This document shows, in pieces, positions 1 through 12,361 of a stretch of 64,000 nucleotides of DNA. Location of the stretch: positions 1,670,642-1,734,641 of the forward strand of contig CM033116.1 of NCBI GenBank assembly GCA_019321725.1, given 5' to 3'. Under the pieces are notes generated by a model. It was not told where the DNA came from. It worked only from the letters and a program-made list of their open reading frames with translations, and searched no databases. Source of the stretch: Paulownia fortunei (taxonomy: Eukaryota; Streptophyta; Magnoliopsida; Lamiales; Paulowniaceae). Made by a program: the position numbers and the translations under genes. Every line of letters begins with the position of its first letter. Position 1 is the stretch's first letter.

Positions 1-34
1 ACCCCTTAAGGCCTCAATAATTCTTTGCTGAACG

Positions 35-373
35 ATGATTCGGTTGGTACCTTACTCCATGTGGAGGCCAAAAACCCTGCATTATTGTCATCTGACTGTC
101 AACGGGGATAAAATTTACAATAATTTGAAGAAACAGATATCTCCACTGCCGGAACTATGCATCCAGGTAACTATATTTTCTTATATTTTGCCAAAACTAC
201 AATAGAAATTCTGTTTACTTTGAAGGTGTCGGCACCAAGAATATCCAGAGCTAACTTAGTTAAGAATAGCCTGCACTTTGGCAAATGCTCCTCCGCAGGA
301 GACTTTAATTGCTCACTGGAAAGGAATTGTAAAGTGGCTCACGATCTTTCTCAACATACTAAATTCAAATCAG
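35..373 (+). CDS. possible exons of an unidentified gene at the window edge
   Basis: Two stretches can be joined by consensus GT-AG splice sites without changing phase: 35-166 (from an ATG, ending at an ATCCAG/GTAACT donor) and 226-373 (after a TTTGAAG acceptor, ending at AAATCAG/GTATGG). Together they encode about 93 residues, beginning MIRLVPYSMWRPKTL and continuing with a Cys- and Ser-containing stretch. I recognise no domain. The first exon may extend to the left of the window, and 3' exons were not found before the transposon block. It could be a remnant or a chance splice pair. Low confidence. Confidence 0.3.
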
Positions 374-453
374 GTATGGACCTTTTTTATTGCACATTTT
401 TGGCCTTCTATAGCTCTCTAGTAGTTTCAAATAAATTGTTAGCCAAGAATTGA

Positions 454-2830
454 GATAGTAATTTGAAATTTTCATTGGATGGGCACAAGAAACCATAATG
501 GGCTGAGCTCATTTGGGCCCAAGGCCCCACTCAGAAATTTCAGGAAGTAGTGCAGATAATGGGCTCCTTTTACCTCAGAAACAGGCGACAAGGGAACTAC
601 TGGGGCCCAAATTGCATGTGATCTGAGAATTGTATCTTTCATTTTATTATTTTGACAGGGTTGACATCTTCAATCCATGAAGGCAAACTACACAATAATT
701 GGCGTAATTTAGATAACATGTAAATTACTCCTTTGATATTAGAAACTTTGGCCACTTTCCATCTGGAAATCATAAAAAATTTCTTGCATAATCTTGACTT
801 CGTAAATTGCAAGTCACAGATAATGTGATGATTGAAATCTAAGACCACGACGATCTACGAAAATAATCAAATCTTATACATAATGGCAAAATCAATAGTT
901 CGTGTGTTTTAATAAAGCAAAATATAAATTAAGTTGTTTCCAATTTTCTTTACAAAACAAATTTATTCTATTCGAGAGAATGATTAAATTAAAGAGTAAG
1001 TAGACTACCATTCTGTTTCGACTACATTTTCCATACCTTAGTCTTACAAGTTATGAGAGGGACCCTCAAAATTAAATAGTCACACTCCTTCTGTGTCAAG
1101 CTAAATTTGAAGTGTATAATATATTTACTTAGCCTAAAAGACAAATAAATTAAAAAGAAAAAAGAAAAAGACCAAGTCTTTGTTTTATTATTTGATTTGG
1201 GTTTTCATCTATTTATATAACAAGATGAACATGTATGGTACGTAGGACAAATGATTTGGTAGAGGTGAGTAGTAGTTGAGATCAGTTATGTTGTTATCTT
1301 ACAATTCCAATCTTCTCATTGTCCATAAACAAAAAAACAACCATTTTGCCCAACAAATTCCCAAGTCATCAAGACCATGTCAATGTCCTCAAACCCTTTT
1401 TCTCACATCACAAAGCACTCACTCACATATATATATATATATATATATATATTTCATCCACAGAATACAGGATAAAGTGTTTTTGTCTTCTGGGCTTTCT
1501 TTCTTAATTACTTCAAAGTCTTCTTGTCTTCCCTCATTACAAGGAAACTTCGAAACAAATTATGGAATAATTAACAGCTAGGTGAGTTTATTGTATGTCT
1601 TATCCTTTTGGAGTTTCTGACATCAACACCTCATTATTGTGACATTCCATTAAGTTTGAACTCAGATTATATTATATCCTTTATTGTATTATGATGATTA
1701 TTAGCTACATGAAAATACAAGATTTATGCATGACGAAAGAGTTATCTTACTAAATTTGCATCAATAGATGTGATCTTAAGTTTTAACATTTCATTCAAAA
1801 ATTAAATTTAAATTATAAAAAAGAAAAAAATACAATATTTAACGTCATCGAAAACTAATGATGGTACATTTTTATATAGAGTAAACTGACCTGGGAATTA
1901 GGTGAAAGGGGTTTTTCCATCAACTGTTTTCCCATAATCTACGACGCAGAAAAGTTAAATTATTCGAATTGATTTTGATTCATCTGAGATCACACCTTCC
2001 TTCATCAGATTTAATCTGAAATTCATTGGTTGCAATAATTACTTTAGCAAAGCTGTCGCCACAGGATACAGCAATTATGGTAAAAAAAAAGAAAAAAGAA
2101 GAAGAAAGAATCATGTTTACATGAGCTCTGTGATAATGATATATGACCCTTCTGATATCTCTTCTTTATTTGTAAAGTAGAAGTGCTCTTCTGATATATC
2201 TTCCTTATTTTTTCCCCTTATTTTTCTCAATTATTTGGCCCAATTTATAATTTACAGTTAGTAGTCACTGTTATAAAGAAACCCAACCAAAAAAAAAAAA
2301 AAAAAAAAAAAAAAGAAGCCTGTGAGTTTCTAATATTTCTAGTGTTCATAAATTGTTTCCAACCCCCTTGAAGCATTATTTTAATATAATTTTCTTTGCT
2401 AAAAAATTATGATAAAATCTACTAATGGTTTAAGAAATATTAATTCCTCACTGGATTGATGTTGGATAGTTGTCCAAATTTGAGAAAATAGCAATAATAC
2501 ACGAAGAACAAGATAAAACTAAACTCACGTATCAACTAGTTGATGTTACATATGCAACCGTGATTATAGGTATGAGTTGGAAGAAAGATCAAATGATGCA
2601 AATAAAACAGATTATTACAGGGTGTGATGCACAACAATCATATGTATAATATCACTGATTGACATATTAATAATATTCTTTTGAACTTTGACAATAAAAA
2701 CAAAAGTTAATTTAATGATAAAACAGCAATAATTAGCAGGCAAACAAGCTAAGAGCATTCCTTTATACAATCAGTGGGACTGGGGAATAAGCAGAAGGGC
2801 TCTACGGCAAGAAAAATCAGGACCTTAGAT
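454..2830. other. intergenic, AT-rich, no gene seen
   Basis: No credible coding exon was found on either strand. The stretch holds an (AT)n microsatellite at about 1426-1453 and A-rich tracts at about 2081-2110 and 2289-2314. Short open frames here are low-complexity chance frames. Confidence 0.6.
1426..1453. repeat. (AT)n microsatellite
   Basis: Uninterrupted alternating AT in intergenic DNA. Confidence 0.9.
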
Positions 2831-3254
2831 TGTTAAATATTAATTTGCAATTCAACAACTCATTAATAAAATATAAATGAGCATTGAGTATCCTTATTGA
2901 TTTAGATAAATTGACGAACAAATTCACTCTAACACTGTTAATGGTTAGGATTACCAACCATCAAAATCATTTAATTAGAGTTTATTTTATTGTAATAATT
3001 AAGTAGTATTTTTAACCTATAAATAAGATATATTTGTAATATATTTGCACCAAGTCAATTGGGGAAAACCATCAAAGTGAGTTAGAGCAAAACAAAACAA
3101 TTAGAGTGACAGATTCTAGTATTTGTAAAATTATGAGTATAGTTGTACTATTTGAGCATTGAAAAATATTGCAATATTGCACTTCTACTATAATATAGTT
3201 TTTATTTATTTTTATTTCTCTCACATTTTTATATTTACATCCTTACACCCAACA
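2831..3254 (+). repeat. 5' LTR of the copia element
   Basis: It begins TGTTAAATATT and ends CACCCAACA, aligning along its length with 15319-15760 but with many substitutions. A TATA-like CTATAAATA at 3018-3026 is in a plausible LTR promoter position. The 3' copy has a degraded version (CTACAAATA). Confidence 0.9.
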
Positions 3255-3259
3255 ATTTG

Positions 3260-3271
3260 TGGTATCAGAGC
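3260..3271 (+). other. copia primer-binding site
   Basis: TGGTATCAGAGC, the classic plant copia PBS complementary to the 3' end of initiator tRNA-Met, starts five bases after the 5' LTR. Confidence 0.92.
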
Positions 3272-3305
3272 CACCCTTGGCTTGATAAACCCTCAATACA
3301 CAAAA

Positions 3306-4066
3306 ATGGTTTCAATTAGTAGCAGTGATCTTGCTTTCACCTATACTCAACAAAGTGTTCATATCTTTGTTGGTTAAGATTATGAGTTACGGAGCAGTTT
3401 GATGTGTCCATTGAACTTTAAGATATTGTTGAAAAGGGATATAATACATACACTCCAGATGAGGAAGACATGCTAACAACAGTAGAAAAAAAATAATATA
3501 AAGAGAACAAGATGAAAGATGTAAGAGGCTTGTCATTTATGCACCAAAGTGTAAGTCGATCCATTCTTCTGCGTATTACGGGTGTCAAAACATCAAAATA
3601 TGCATGACAAATTTTGAAAAATCAATTTGGAGAATATGAAAAAGTTATCTCTATCAAATTGCTAAATCTATGGCGATATTTTGATAATTTGGATATGAAA
3701 GAGAGAGAAAATGTGCAAGAATTCTTTTTCAAAGTTTCTACAATAGTAAATCAAATCAAAGGATATGACGATACTGTTAAAGATCGAAATATTATTGAAA
3801 AAATACTAAGAAATTTTAATCAAAATTTAGATTTGTATTGCCGAATATGTAGGAGGAACAATCACGATACAAAAAATTACCTAAATAAATGCAAAAGATG
3901 AAAAAATGTAAATCATTCTCTAGGAAATTGTTGGTACAAAAATGATGGAAATACAAATGAGGCCAACTTCACATAAAGAAACAAGGTTAATTAGATCTTT
4001 TACTCCTGCTTGAACACTCAACAACAAATTGAGAATATGTGATATGTGGATAATAGTTACAGCAAT
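3306..4066 (+). pseudogene. copia gag and start of protease, broken
   Basis: An ATG at 3306 opens a gag-like start (MVSISSSDLAFTYTQQ) that soon hits a stop. A later 95-residue frame at 3614-3901 matches the middle of copia gag (UBN2-type) and ends in a zinc-knuckle-like CRICRRNNHDTKNYLNKC. At 4048-4069 the frame reads VDNSYSNH, the place where copia proteases carry the catalytic Asp-Ser-Gly. The CACTA element is inserted directly after this codon block. The frame is interrupted by several stops and cannot make a full gag. Confidence 0.85.
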
Positions 4067-4069
4067 CAC
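4067..4069. other. left CAC target-site duplication of the CACTA element
   Basis: CAC directly precedes CACTACAAC. The same CAC is found at 12359-12361, directly after the terminal TAGTG. A 3-bp duplication is the hallmark of CACTA superfamily insertion. Confidence 0.92.
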
Positions 4070-4089
4070 CACTACAACAAATATTATTT

Positions 4090-4500
4090 TTAGCGACGAA
4101 ATATTTCGTCGCTAATAGTAAAAAATTCATCGCCAAGAAATATTAGCGACGAAAAATATTCGTCGCTAATATCGTCGTTATAAGAGCGTCACTTCAACAC
4201 TTAGCGACGAAACTGAAAGTTTTTCGTTGTTATTTTCGTCGTTAAGTTAGTGACGATTTTTTTTGTGGCCAAGATAATAGTTTTTGTCGCTAATATTAAT
4301 ATTAGTGATGAATCGGTGGAAGATTTTTCATCGTTAAATAAAAAATATATATAAAAAAATAAAGTTAGCGACGAAGTAGTTCGTCGCCAACATAAAAGTA
4401 TTTGGCGATGAAATTTTTAACATCTTCATAGCAAAAGTTTAAAAAAAATAAAAAGAATTACTTTAGCGACGAAATGTCTTAATTTCGTCGCTAATGTTCA
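4090..4500. repeat. left subterminal repeats of the CACTA element
   Basis: Multiple direct and inverted copies of TTAGCGACGA and variants (TTCGTCGCTAA). A perfect 26-bp palindrome at 4090-4115 is built from two half-sites TTAGCGACGAAAT. In En/Spm, subterminal repeats bind the element's own TNPA-type protein; that role here is inferred. Confidence 0.85.
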
Positions 4501-4869
4501 TTATTTTTTTTATTTTAATTATTTTTTCGTGTTTTTGCAACCTGTTTTTTCAACCTATAACAGTCACAACCCTAATCACAATGATCACAACCACAACCAC
4601 AACCATTAAACTTCCAACAACCATTAAAATTCAATAAATTAAACTCAATAAAACGACACATTAAACATCTATACAATAAAATATTTAATATACACATTTA
4701 ACAAAATATAATAAAATACAATCTTATATACTTAAACTACACTATAACTGTAGAAGTGGAGGTGGAGGTGGCGGAGCTGAGGAGGATGGGGGCTGCTGGA
4801 CAAGCGACTGTAGTAGACTTGGAGCTATTATCTCAAAAGCCTATATCATCGTATAGTGGTTGACTTTGA

Positions 4870-6520
4870 TCTTTTGTAATTCATTCCTAGTGCTCTGCAG
4901 CTCATTCTTGTGGACTCCAGCTGATCTCTAAGTTGTGCATTGGTCGGTTTGGATAATGATGGATTAGAAGAAGTAGACCTGAGAGGTTTATGCCCATTTC
5001 CAAGCCCACGTATGTACCCCAAACATATACCGAGGACCTGATCACATACTCTAATTGCAATCTATATGTCATCCAGATGGTAAGCGTCATCCCCGGTATC
5101 TGTCTTAGTCTGAGTCTGAGTTTGTGTCTGTCGGTACTCCTCTCGAAGTCGCACCATCTTATCCTAAAATCAATAAATATGTTAAAAATTTAAATATATA
5201 GTTCAAAATATTACATAAAACCAAAACAACTAAATGTATTCAATACTTACATATGCACTCTCAGCTTTCTCTCATATCCACCATTTTGTTGAGCTATAGT
5301 GTGTTTTATTAAAGACGGTAATTCGGTTCTTTTTGCTAGATCCATCGACCTGCAAATAATATTTCATTACATTAAAGACGAATCAAACAATAAATTAACG
5401 CTTAACTAAATAGTTTACACTTACACGGTCGTAACTATATTGTAGAAAAGATTTTGAACTTCTACGATGATTGTATGACAACTTAGCACTATTTATGAAG
5501 TTGATTTTTGAACGTCTCTGCAAAAAAAAGGTTAATTTGTAATGAAAAAATTAATTAATACTAAATATAAGATTTAACTAAGTTACATAACTATATGAGT
5601 TTTTTATGTTGATACTAGATAAATAAATCTAAGTAAAGAAATAATAAATAGTAAATATGAATAAGATGGTGATAGTAGATAAGTGAGCAAGTGTAATATA
5701 TAGTATCTCATTTAATCACCATTTTAGCTAAAACAAGGTGAAATACTATTACCTTAAATTCATCAGACTCGAATAATTTATACAAATACTCCCAATCCGC
5801 CGAAGTCTCATACAAATTATTGGGCATTTGTTTTAATCGATCATTCCAAGATAGGCGTGTGAAACTCTTATAATATTTGTGTATTTTCTGGAGGTGGTCG
5901 CGGTATCGGACACTCATCAATTTATCGGCATCATTCCTAACCGATTCTAGTTCTGTACCAAAGTTTACAGTAAATATATCCTACAAAAAAAATAAACAAA
6001 AAATTATTCAACATTTAACATATAAAATAGAACTTAAACTGATAAATACAATTTGAATACTTATACTAACCGATAACCAATATAAAATAGACCGCTTCTG
6101 CTCCTCTGTAATCTTTCTCCAATCAGTCACTTGGAGCGGTGTAAACTTCTTCACGGCAACACCGAGCTTGGTCATAAAAGATGCCGTATTTGTCCCTATA
6201 GGACGACCATGACACTTGTGAAATGTGAGGGGGATCTTTCTCTAGGATTCTACTGGCGTCTGAGCCGGTCTCCGTGTGTTGCTTGTATCTCTCTACGTTT
6301 CTTTTGTGTAAGAGCTGCAAAAAATTAACAAAAGTGTTAGATATTTGTTCAACATAATTATTATATAACAAAAATAATAAGAAAAATTTATAAAGTGAAA
6401 CAAACCATAAGATGTACCATCCATATGCATGTCTGTGGAAACTGGATCAATAAAGGGTTGATACTCAATCCGTTTAGGAGGCATACCTACAAAAGACAAA
6501 TATCTGGTTAGACACATAAC
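4870..6520 (-). pseudogene. CACTA second gene (TNPA-like, En/Spm plant transposase family), broken
   Basis: On the minus strand, fragments follow in order: a frame with DWRKITEEQKRSILYW near 6070-6120, a basic stretch with VRYRDHLQKIHKYYKSF at 5708-5920 that resembles the usual nuclear or DNA-binding part, and the C-terminal GYIRGLGNGHKP near 4980-5030, typical of Ptta/En/Spm proteins. Stops and frame changes separate the pieces; some breaks may be introns. It lies downstream of the larger transposase gene on the same strand, the usual CACTA order. Confidence 0.7.
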
Positions 6521-7313
6521 AATTAATATAATTTTTATTTAACCTATTTAAAAAACTTATTGTCCGGCTGTAGTAAGAGATAAATCAAATGGTACAACAA
6601 CTGCTAGCGAGTGTCTGAAAAAAATAAAATTTATTTATTAAACTCAATCAAAAGATATAAATATCAGACATTTAATGAGACAACTAATATATTGTTCAAT
6701 GGAGCTACATAAGTAAAAAATGCTTAACAAATTAAAGTAAAATAAAAGTTAATAGTTGATACCATAAAATTAGTCAGTATCATCATCAGATAGAAATGTT
6801 TGCTCTTCTCCATTACTCTCTAATTTAGTGTCTTCGTCTTCATCATTAATGAAATTATGCATGTCCTCAGAGAACCCTGATTGTGTATTCAATAATTCTA
6901 CATATTCAGGTTGAATGTCTACCCTACAAAGATGTGGAATTTCTAAATCATCACGAACCATTAAACTTATCTCATTTGATGAAATTTCCTAATTAGGCTC
7001 ATTGTTTGAACTGCTTTGCTGTTCAAGTTCGTTGCTATTATCATTTTTTTTTTGTCACTTCATATATTTCTCGATGTTGAACCTTTTACACAACTTTCCA
7101 AGATCCTCTACATTTTATATCATTCAAGTAATAAACTTGTCCACCTTGAGTTGCCAAAATGAAGGGGTCATCCTTGTACCATATTTTAGACGTATCAATA
7201 CATGTAAGACCAAACTCTTGAACGACTAATTTTTTTTGGATTACATTGAAACTAATCACACCAGAATAAGTGTACTTTATATCCTGATGCGTAAAACAGT
7301 ATTACAACTTCCT

Positions 7314-10196
7314 TCAAAATTCCAAAAAATTCAAAATTTTCCCATCATCGGATGATGGTACACTAACCCCACTATTTTGAGTAGTTCGATGAGTATCACG
7401 AGAAATTGTATGATACTGAACACCATTAACAATGCAAGCATCATAGAGCCTAACTTTAATATCAGGTCCCAATGCTAGAGAGTATAGCTCATTTGTGGCC
7501 TTAGGATCTTTTAAAATTTTTAGCCTAATCATTTTATCCCTAAATCACAGTGGAAATTCTATCTTATGACATTGTAGAATGTTGTTTGAATGAAATCTGG
7601 CCGAAAGAATTTGCAAATGTTCACTGCACAATATATTACGAGGAAAAAAAATAGAAACTAATTTGAAATCTTACTTTCTATATCGGTCGACTTCTTTGCA
7701 ATTGTTGAGAACATACTAATGTACTTCTATGATTTCGCTGCCTGCCCATCACTCTTACTTGTTGATTGAAAACTCTTAAGGTGCATGAAATAGATTGACT
7801 AATATCTTTGTTATGTTCCGATCTAGTAAATTTTGTTTTAATTTGACCCATATACAAAGATGTGAAAGTTAACGTTTTATTCACAATATATTCCTCTGAA
7901 ATAGTCCCCTTGGGTCTTGCCTTATTGAGAATATACTTCTTAAGTATTCTCAAATACCATTCAAAAGGATACATCCACCGTGATGAAACCGGTCCACCTA
8001 ATATGGCCTCGCGGGGTAAATGAACCGCTAAGCGAACCATAATGTCAAAAAATATCGGAGAAAATATTCGTTCGATCTTGCATAAAATGAATACTATATC
8101 CTTCCCCATTTTATTCAAATCAGCAACATGTAAAGTTCTTGAAATAATTTTTTTGAAAAAGTCACATAACTTAACAACTGTGCACATATATCCTTAGATA
8201 AAAACTTTCATATGACAACTGGAAGTAATTTTTGCAAAAGAACATGACAATCATGCGTCTTTAACCTATATAACTTTTCATCATTCACATTCACATTCAC
8301 ATTCCTTAAAATATTTATTGCATAACTATCAGGGAACTCACGAATTTTAAACAATGATAAAATTCACGTCTTTCTTCCAAAGTGAATGTATAAGTCGTAT
8401 GTGTCTTAGTGACTCTGTCCCCACTCAGGTGCAATTCACTCACTCATTATACCTATATCTTGTATGTCTAACTGAACTTTGATTGTATCCTTCGATTTTC
8501 CTTCTAAACTCAACAACGTACCGCCTAGAGCATCATAAATATTTTTCTCAATGTGTATGACATCCAGATTATTTTTCAACTTCAAGTCTGACCAGTACTC
8601 TAACTCAAAGAAAATTGACTTCTTTACCCAATTCGTATCACCAACTGAACAGTTTCATTTTTTGATCCATGCAGGATATTTATTAAATGTCACTTCAGGC
8701 AATGCATCTAACTTCGTTAAAATCTCATAACCACTAAATGTTCGAGGCGGGCCTTCATTTTCAAACTTTTCATTAAAGTTTTTATTTTTACGCCACGAGC
8801 ACTTCAAATGTAAGAACCGGCGGTGGCCAATATAACAAATTTTATTGCATAAACTTTGACTCGTGGTATCTTCAAGACATACAGGACATATTTTATAACC
8901 ATTAGTGCTCCACTCAAACATTGTCCCATACACTGGGAAGTCATGAATTGTCCACATCACAGTAACATATAATCGAAAGACTCTTTCAGTCGATGCATCA
9001 TATGTTTCCACCCCCTCATCCCATAACTCCTTCAATTCATTGATTGAGGGACGCAAGTATACATCAATCTCTTTTCTAGGTGCCCTGGGCCCAAAAATTA
9101 AAAGAGACATAATCATGTACGATGATTTTGTCATTTTCCATGAGGTCAAATTATACGGTACAAGTAAAACTGGTCACAAACTATAAGCATTTGACATGTT
9201 TCCAAATAGATTAAAATAGTTAGTTGCTAAACGAACATTTTTAGGACCATCTGCAAAAGTTTCATGTAATTTGTCAAATTCCTTTCACGATTCAGCATCA
9301 GCTAGGTGTCTCAATATCCCATCTGTTTCAACCATTTTTTCCTTATTCCATCTCATATCTTTCATCGTATGTTTTGACAAAAATAATCTCTTCAGTCTTG
9401 GTTTCAATGGAAAATATTTTTGAGGGATTTTCTTCTTGTTGGCCTCATTAACCTTATAGTAGGGTTCCTTACACACCGGACATGTATCCTTACCATCGTA
9501 GTCATTTCAAAATAAAATGCAATTATTTTTACAAGCGTGTATAGATTCATATCCCAACCCTAACTCTCTTAACATTTTTTTAGCTTCGTAATGTGAGCTA
9601 GGAATTGCATTCGATTTTGGAAATGCTTCTCCTAATAATTAAAGCAACATATCAAATGACTTATTGCTCCAACCATTCAACACCTTCACGTGCATTAATT
9701 TAACTAAAAAGCTAAATGCAGAAAAATTAGTACAATCCAAATATAACTCTCGTTATGCCTTTTCAAACATTGACATATAACTTTCTTCCAACTCCTCTGT
9801 AGGCATGTTCTCGTTGTTATCCCCCCATTGAACCCCACCACTACCAACAACTTCGGCATCCCTTAAATCATTTAACATGTCAAAGAAAGTGTCATCTTCT
9901 TCATCGTCACTAACATGTTCAACTTCATTAACTGGATCCATATCAATAATTGGTGTAGTAACTTCTCCATGAAAAGTTCACACTTTATATAACTTAAAAA
10001 TTTTCCATCTATAAAGGTGTCCTCGAACGTAATCCAAATTAAATTGATATAAATTTCCACACATTCGACAAGGACAACGAATCTTCGATAACCCAAATGT
10101 TGACATATAATCCTTTGCTACATTTAAAAAATTATTTAAACCATTTATGTATTCTAGAGCTACTCGATTCTGATTCATTATCCAATTTCGATCCAT
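7314..10196 (-). pseudogene. CACTA TNP2-type transposase, broken
   Basis: Domains follow in the expected order on the minus strand. A transposase-associated domain starts MDRNWIM and has IRCPCRMCGN (9978-10196). An acidic linker follows (9753-9941). The tnp2 transposase core is in two pieces (9285-9476 and 8655-9149, the latter with the CPVCLEDT zinc-binding-like motif). Next come a DUF4218-type block with GGPVSSRWMYPFEWYL (7678-8187) and a DUF4216-type block with CIVNGVQYHT and RTTQNSGV (7314-7532). Several stops and frame changes break the reading frame. A further acidic piece at 6770-6961 may be the C-terminus. Confidence 0.88.
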
Positions 10197-11541
10197 AATT
10201 ATACGACTTGTTGATGATAATAATTAGATAATTGATTTGAAAGCATTCATGTTCATTAATGGCATGCATTGCTCCCACTTCTCCTTCCACTCTTTGGTAA
10301 GGGCCCTATCCCATTCAAGAACGTGCACTTATTTGTAATTTTATAAATATGATCACTTTGTTTCATGCACATAAAAATTTCGACAGTATTTCCTTATAGT
10401 TCTCCAAGTACACATATTATAGTGTGCTCGAAGAACAAAAGGAGATACGAATCAAAATAGTTAATCACGTACACGAGACAAATAGCATACTAATAGAACC
10501 ACAATTAAGTACACGTTCTCAAACTGTCCAAATTGGACAATTCAGAATTTAACATCAAATTTTAAAATCATTCAAGATTTTAAATTTTTTTGATGTTAAA
10601 TTCCAAACGGGGTCTAAGGTTTATAAATGCATATGCAAAAATAAAACTAAGAAAATATAATCAATTTTCATTAAACCGGTCCAACTCTAAATTATTTTTA
10701 AAATAAGATCTCATTTTAATAAATTATTTTAATTTTGTTAATTTTAATTACAAATTTACAATTAGTAGATATTATTTTTTCCAAACATTTCACAAATTTA
10801 TTTTTAAAATAAGTCCTAACATTTTATAAGCTTAAAAAATATCTTATAAGATGCAAGAGTTTATAAGATCTTTTAAATAAATTTAACCACACACCATCTA
10901 AATATATTTATAGTTTTTTACCATAACAATACAAATCTAACTATTTTTTATTTGCTATTATAAATGAAAATTATCAAAATCAATTATACTTAGTACTGGC
11001 AATGTTGTGTAGTTAAATCCCAAACTAGTTGAAATGAGGTCTAATGAGTTAAATTATGATATTTCATTGATTTTTCAATTTGAAAATTGAAAAGATAGTT
11101 AATTTAGAAAAAGAGTTTCATATTGTAATCCTATTCTACAGTTTGGTTTTTAGATTGATTTAGATTAGGATAATATATAACCCTTCTTTTATTAGTTTTG
11201 GTATTGAAAAATCTTAGTGAGTTATTCATAGAGTGGTAAAATTTATTTAAAATTTTATTAATAATAAAATTTTAATAAATTTTATTAAAATTTATTGAAA
11301 AATGTTAATGAATTTAAATTACAATTTAATAATAGGATGAATGTCACTTTATCCCCTCAACTATATGCTTCTAACACTTATCCAAACACACTGAAATTGA
11401 CTTGAAGATTGGCATTATACAGCTAGGAATCAAGATTCAATTTTCATAGATGAGATGCATAATCATTTATTCTTTTATCATAATTATTGGAAGAAATCAA
11501 AATCACAGAATCTATAAATAATAATTAATTCAAATCAAGAA

Positions 11542-11832
11542 TCAACTTAACATATTCATCGAACGTACCAGACGACAGTTGCTCGCGGCGGCGGTGGCGG
11601 TGGCGGTAGCTGCTGGTGCCTTGGGTGGTGGCACTGGCTGCTCGCGGTGGGGAAATGGCAGTGGCGGAGATAGCAAAGGCAGTGGAACAGTAAGAAGGCG
11701 GCGGAGGCAGGCGGCTGGTGCGCCGGTAGGCGGTGGTGGAGAAGGCGGACGGCTAGTGCGCGGGTCGGCGGCGGTGGCAGAGGCACTGGAATAGAGAGAG
11801 AGAAAGAGAGATAGAGAGATGAGGTTTTTCAA
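11542..11832 (-). other. GC-rich GGC/GGT-repeat island inside the CACTA element
   Basis: About 220 bp (11575-11795) is strongly GC-rich with trinucleotide-like repetition, in sharp contrast to the AT-rich surroundings. On the minus strand it is open for about 96 codons (Ala/Pro/Ser-rich), but the frame has no ATG start and the composition alone could explain it. It lies upstream of the transposase gene, so it may be its promoter or leader, or a captured host fragment. Confidence 0.5.
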
Positions 11833-11869
11833 TCAAGGAAGAAACAAGCAAGGGAAAAGATAAAACCCG

Positions 11870-12357
11870 ACGTCTTAGCGATGAATCAAAGTCACATTGT
11901 CGCTAATACATAAGTTAGCGATGATCTCTTCCCAATTCGTTGTTAACATATTTTTAAAAATTAAAAATAAAATGACACTTAGCGACGATCCGTAGCGAAG
12001 TCATCGCTAAAATAATTTTTAGCGACGAATACTTCAATGTCATCGCTAACATGTTTTTAAAAATTAAAAAAATAATGATACTTAGCAATGACATGTAGGG
12101 ATATCATCGCTAACATATTTGTTATAAAAAATTATATAATATTAGTGATAATATCAACTACGTATTGTCGTTAAAATTTGTGAAAAATAAAATAAATATA
12201 AATTTAATATTAGCGACGATTTAATTAATCTCGTCGCTAATATTTTGACCATATTTAGCAACGGCTTTTAGTTGATTCGTCGCTAATAGTTATATTAGTG
12301 ACGAAAACTTATTTTCATCGTTAAAATTGTGTCGCTATTTTCTCTTTTTCTTATAGT
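11870..12357. repeat. right subterminal repeats of the CACTA element
   Basis: Repeated TTAGCGACGA and inverted CGTCGCTAA motifs and their decayed versions (AGCGATGA, ATCGCTAA), mirroring the left end. Many variants differ by C-to-T or G-to-A changes. Confidence 0.85.
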
Positions 12358-12361
12358 GCAC

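Larger units (their letters stand above)
4070..12358 (-). mobile_element. CACTA (En/Spm) DNA transposon, full-length but decayed
   Basis: The left end reads CACTACAACAAATATT and the right end reads TTCTTATAGTG, giving CACTA termini in inverted orientation, flanked by CAC at both sides. Both ends hold dense subterminal copies of TTAGCGACGA in direct and inverted orientation. The interior encodes, on the minus strand, remnants of a TNP2-type transposase (about 7314-10196) and a second TNPA-like product (about 4870-6520). Length is 8289 bp, within the usual range for an autonomous element. Stops interrupt all coding parts, so it is probably immobile unless helped in trans. Confidence 0.94.

Noticed and set aside
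11579..11794. Gly/Ala-rich protein frames on both strands of the GC island
   Set aside because: Open frames on both strands come from repetitive GC-rich composition, and neither has a supported start or known domain.
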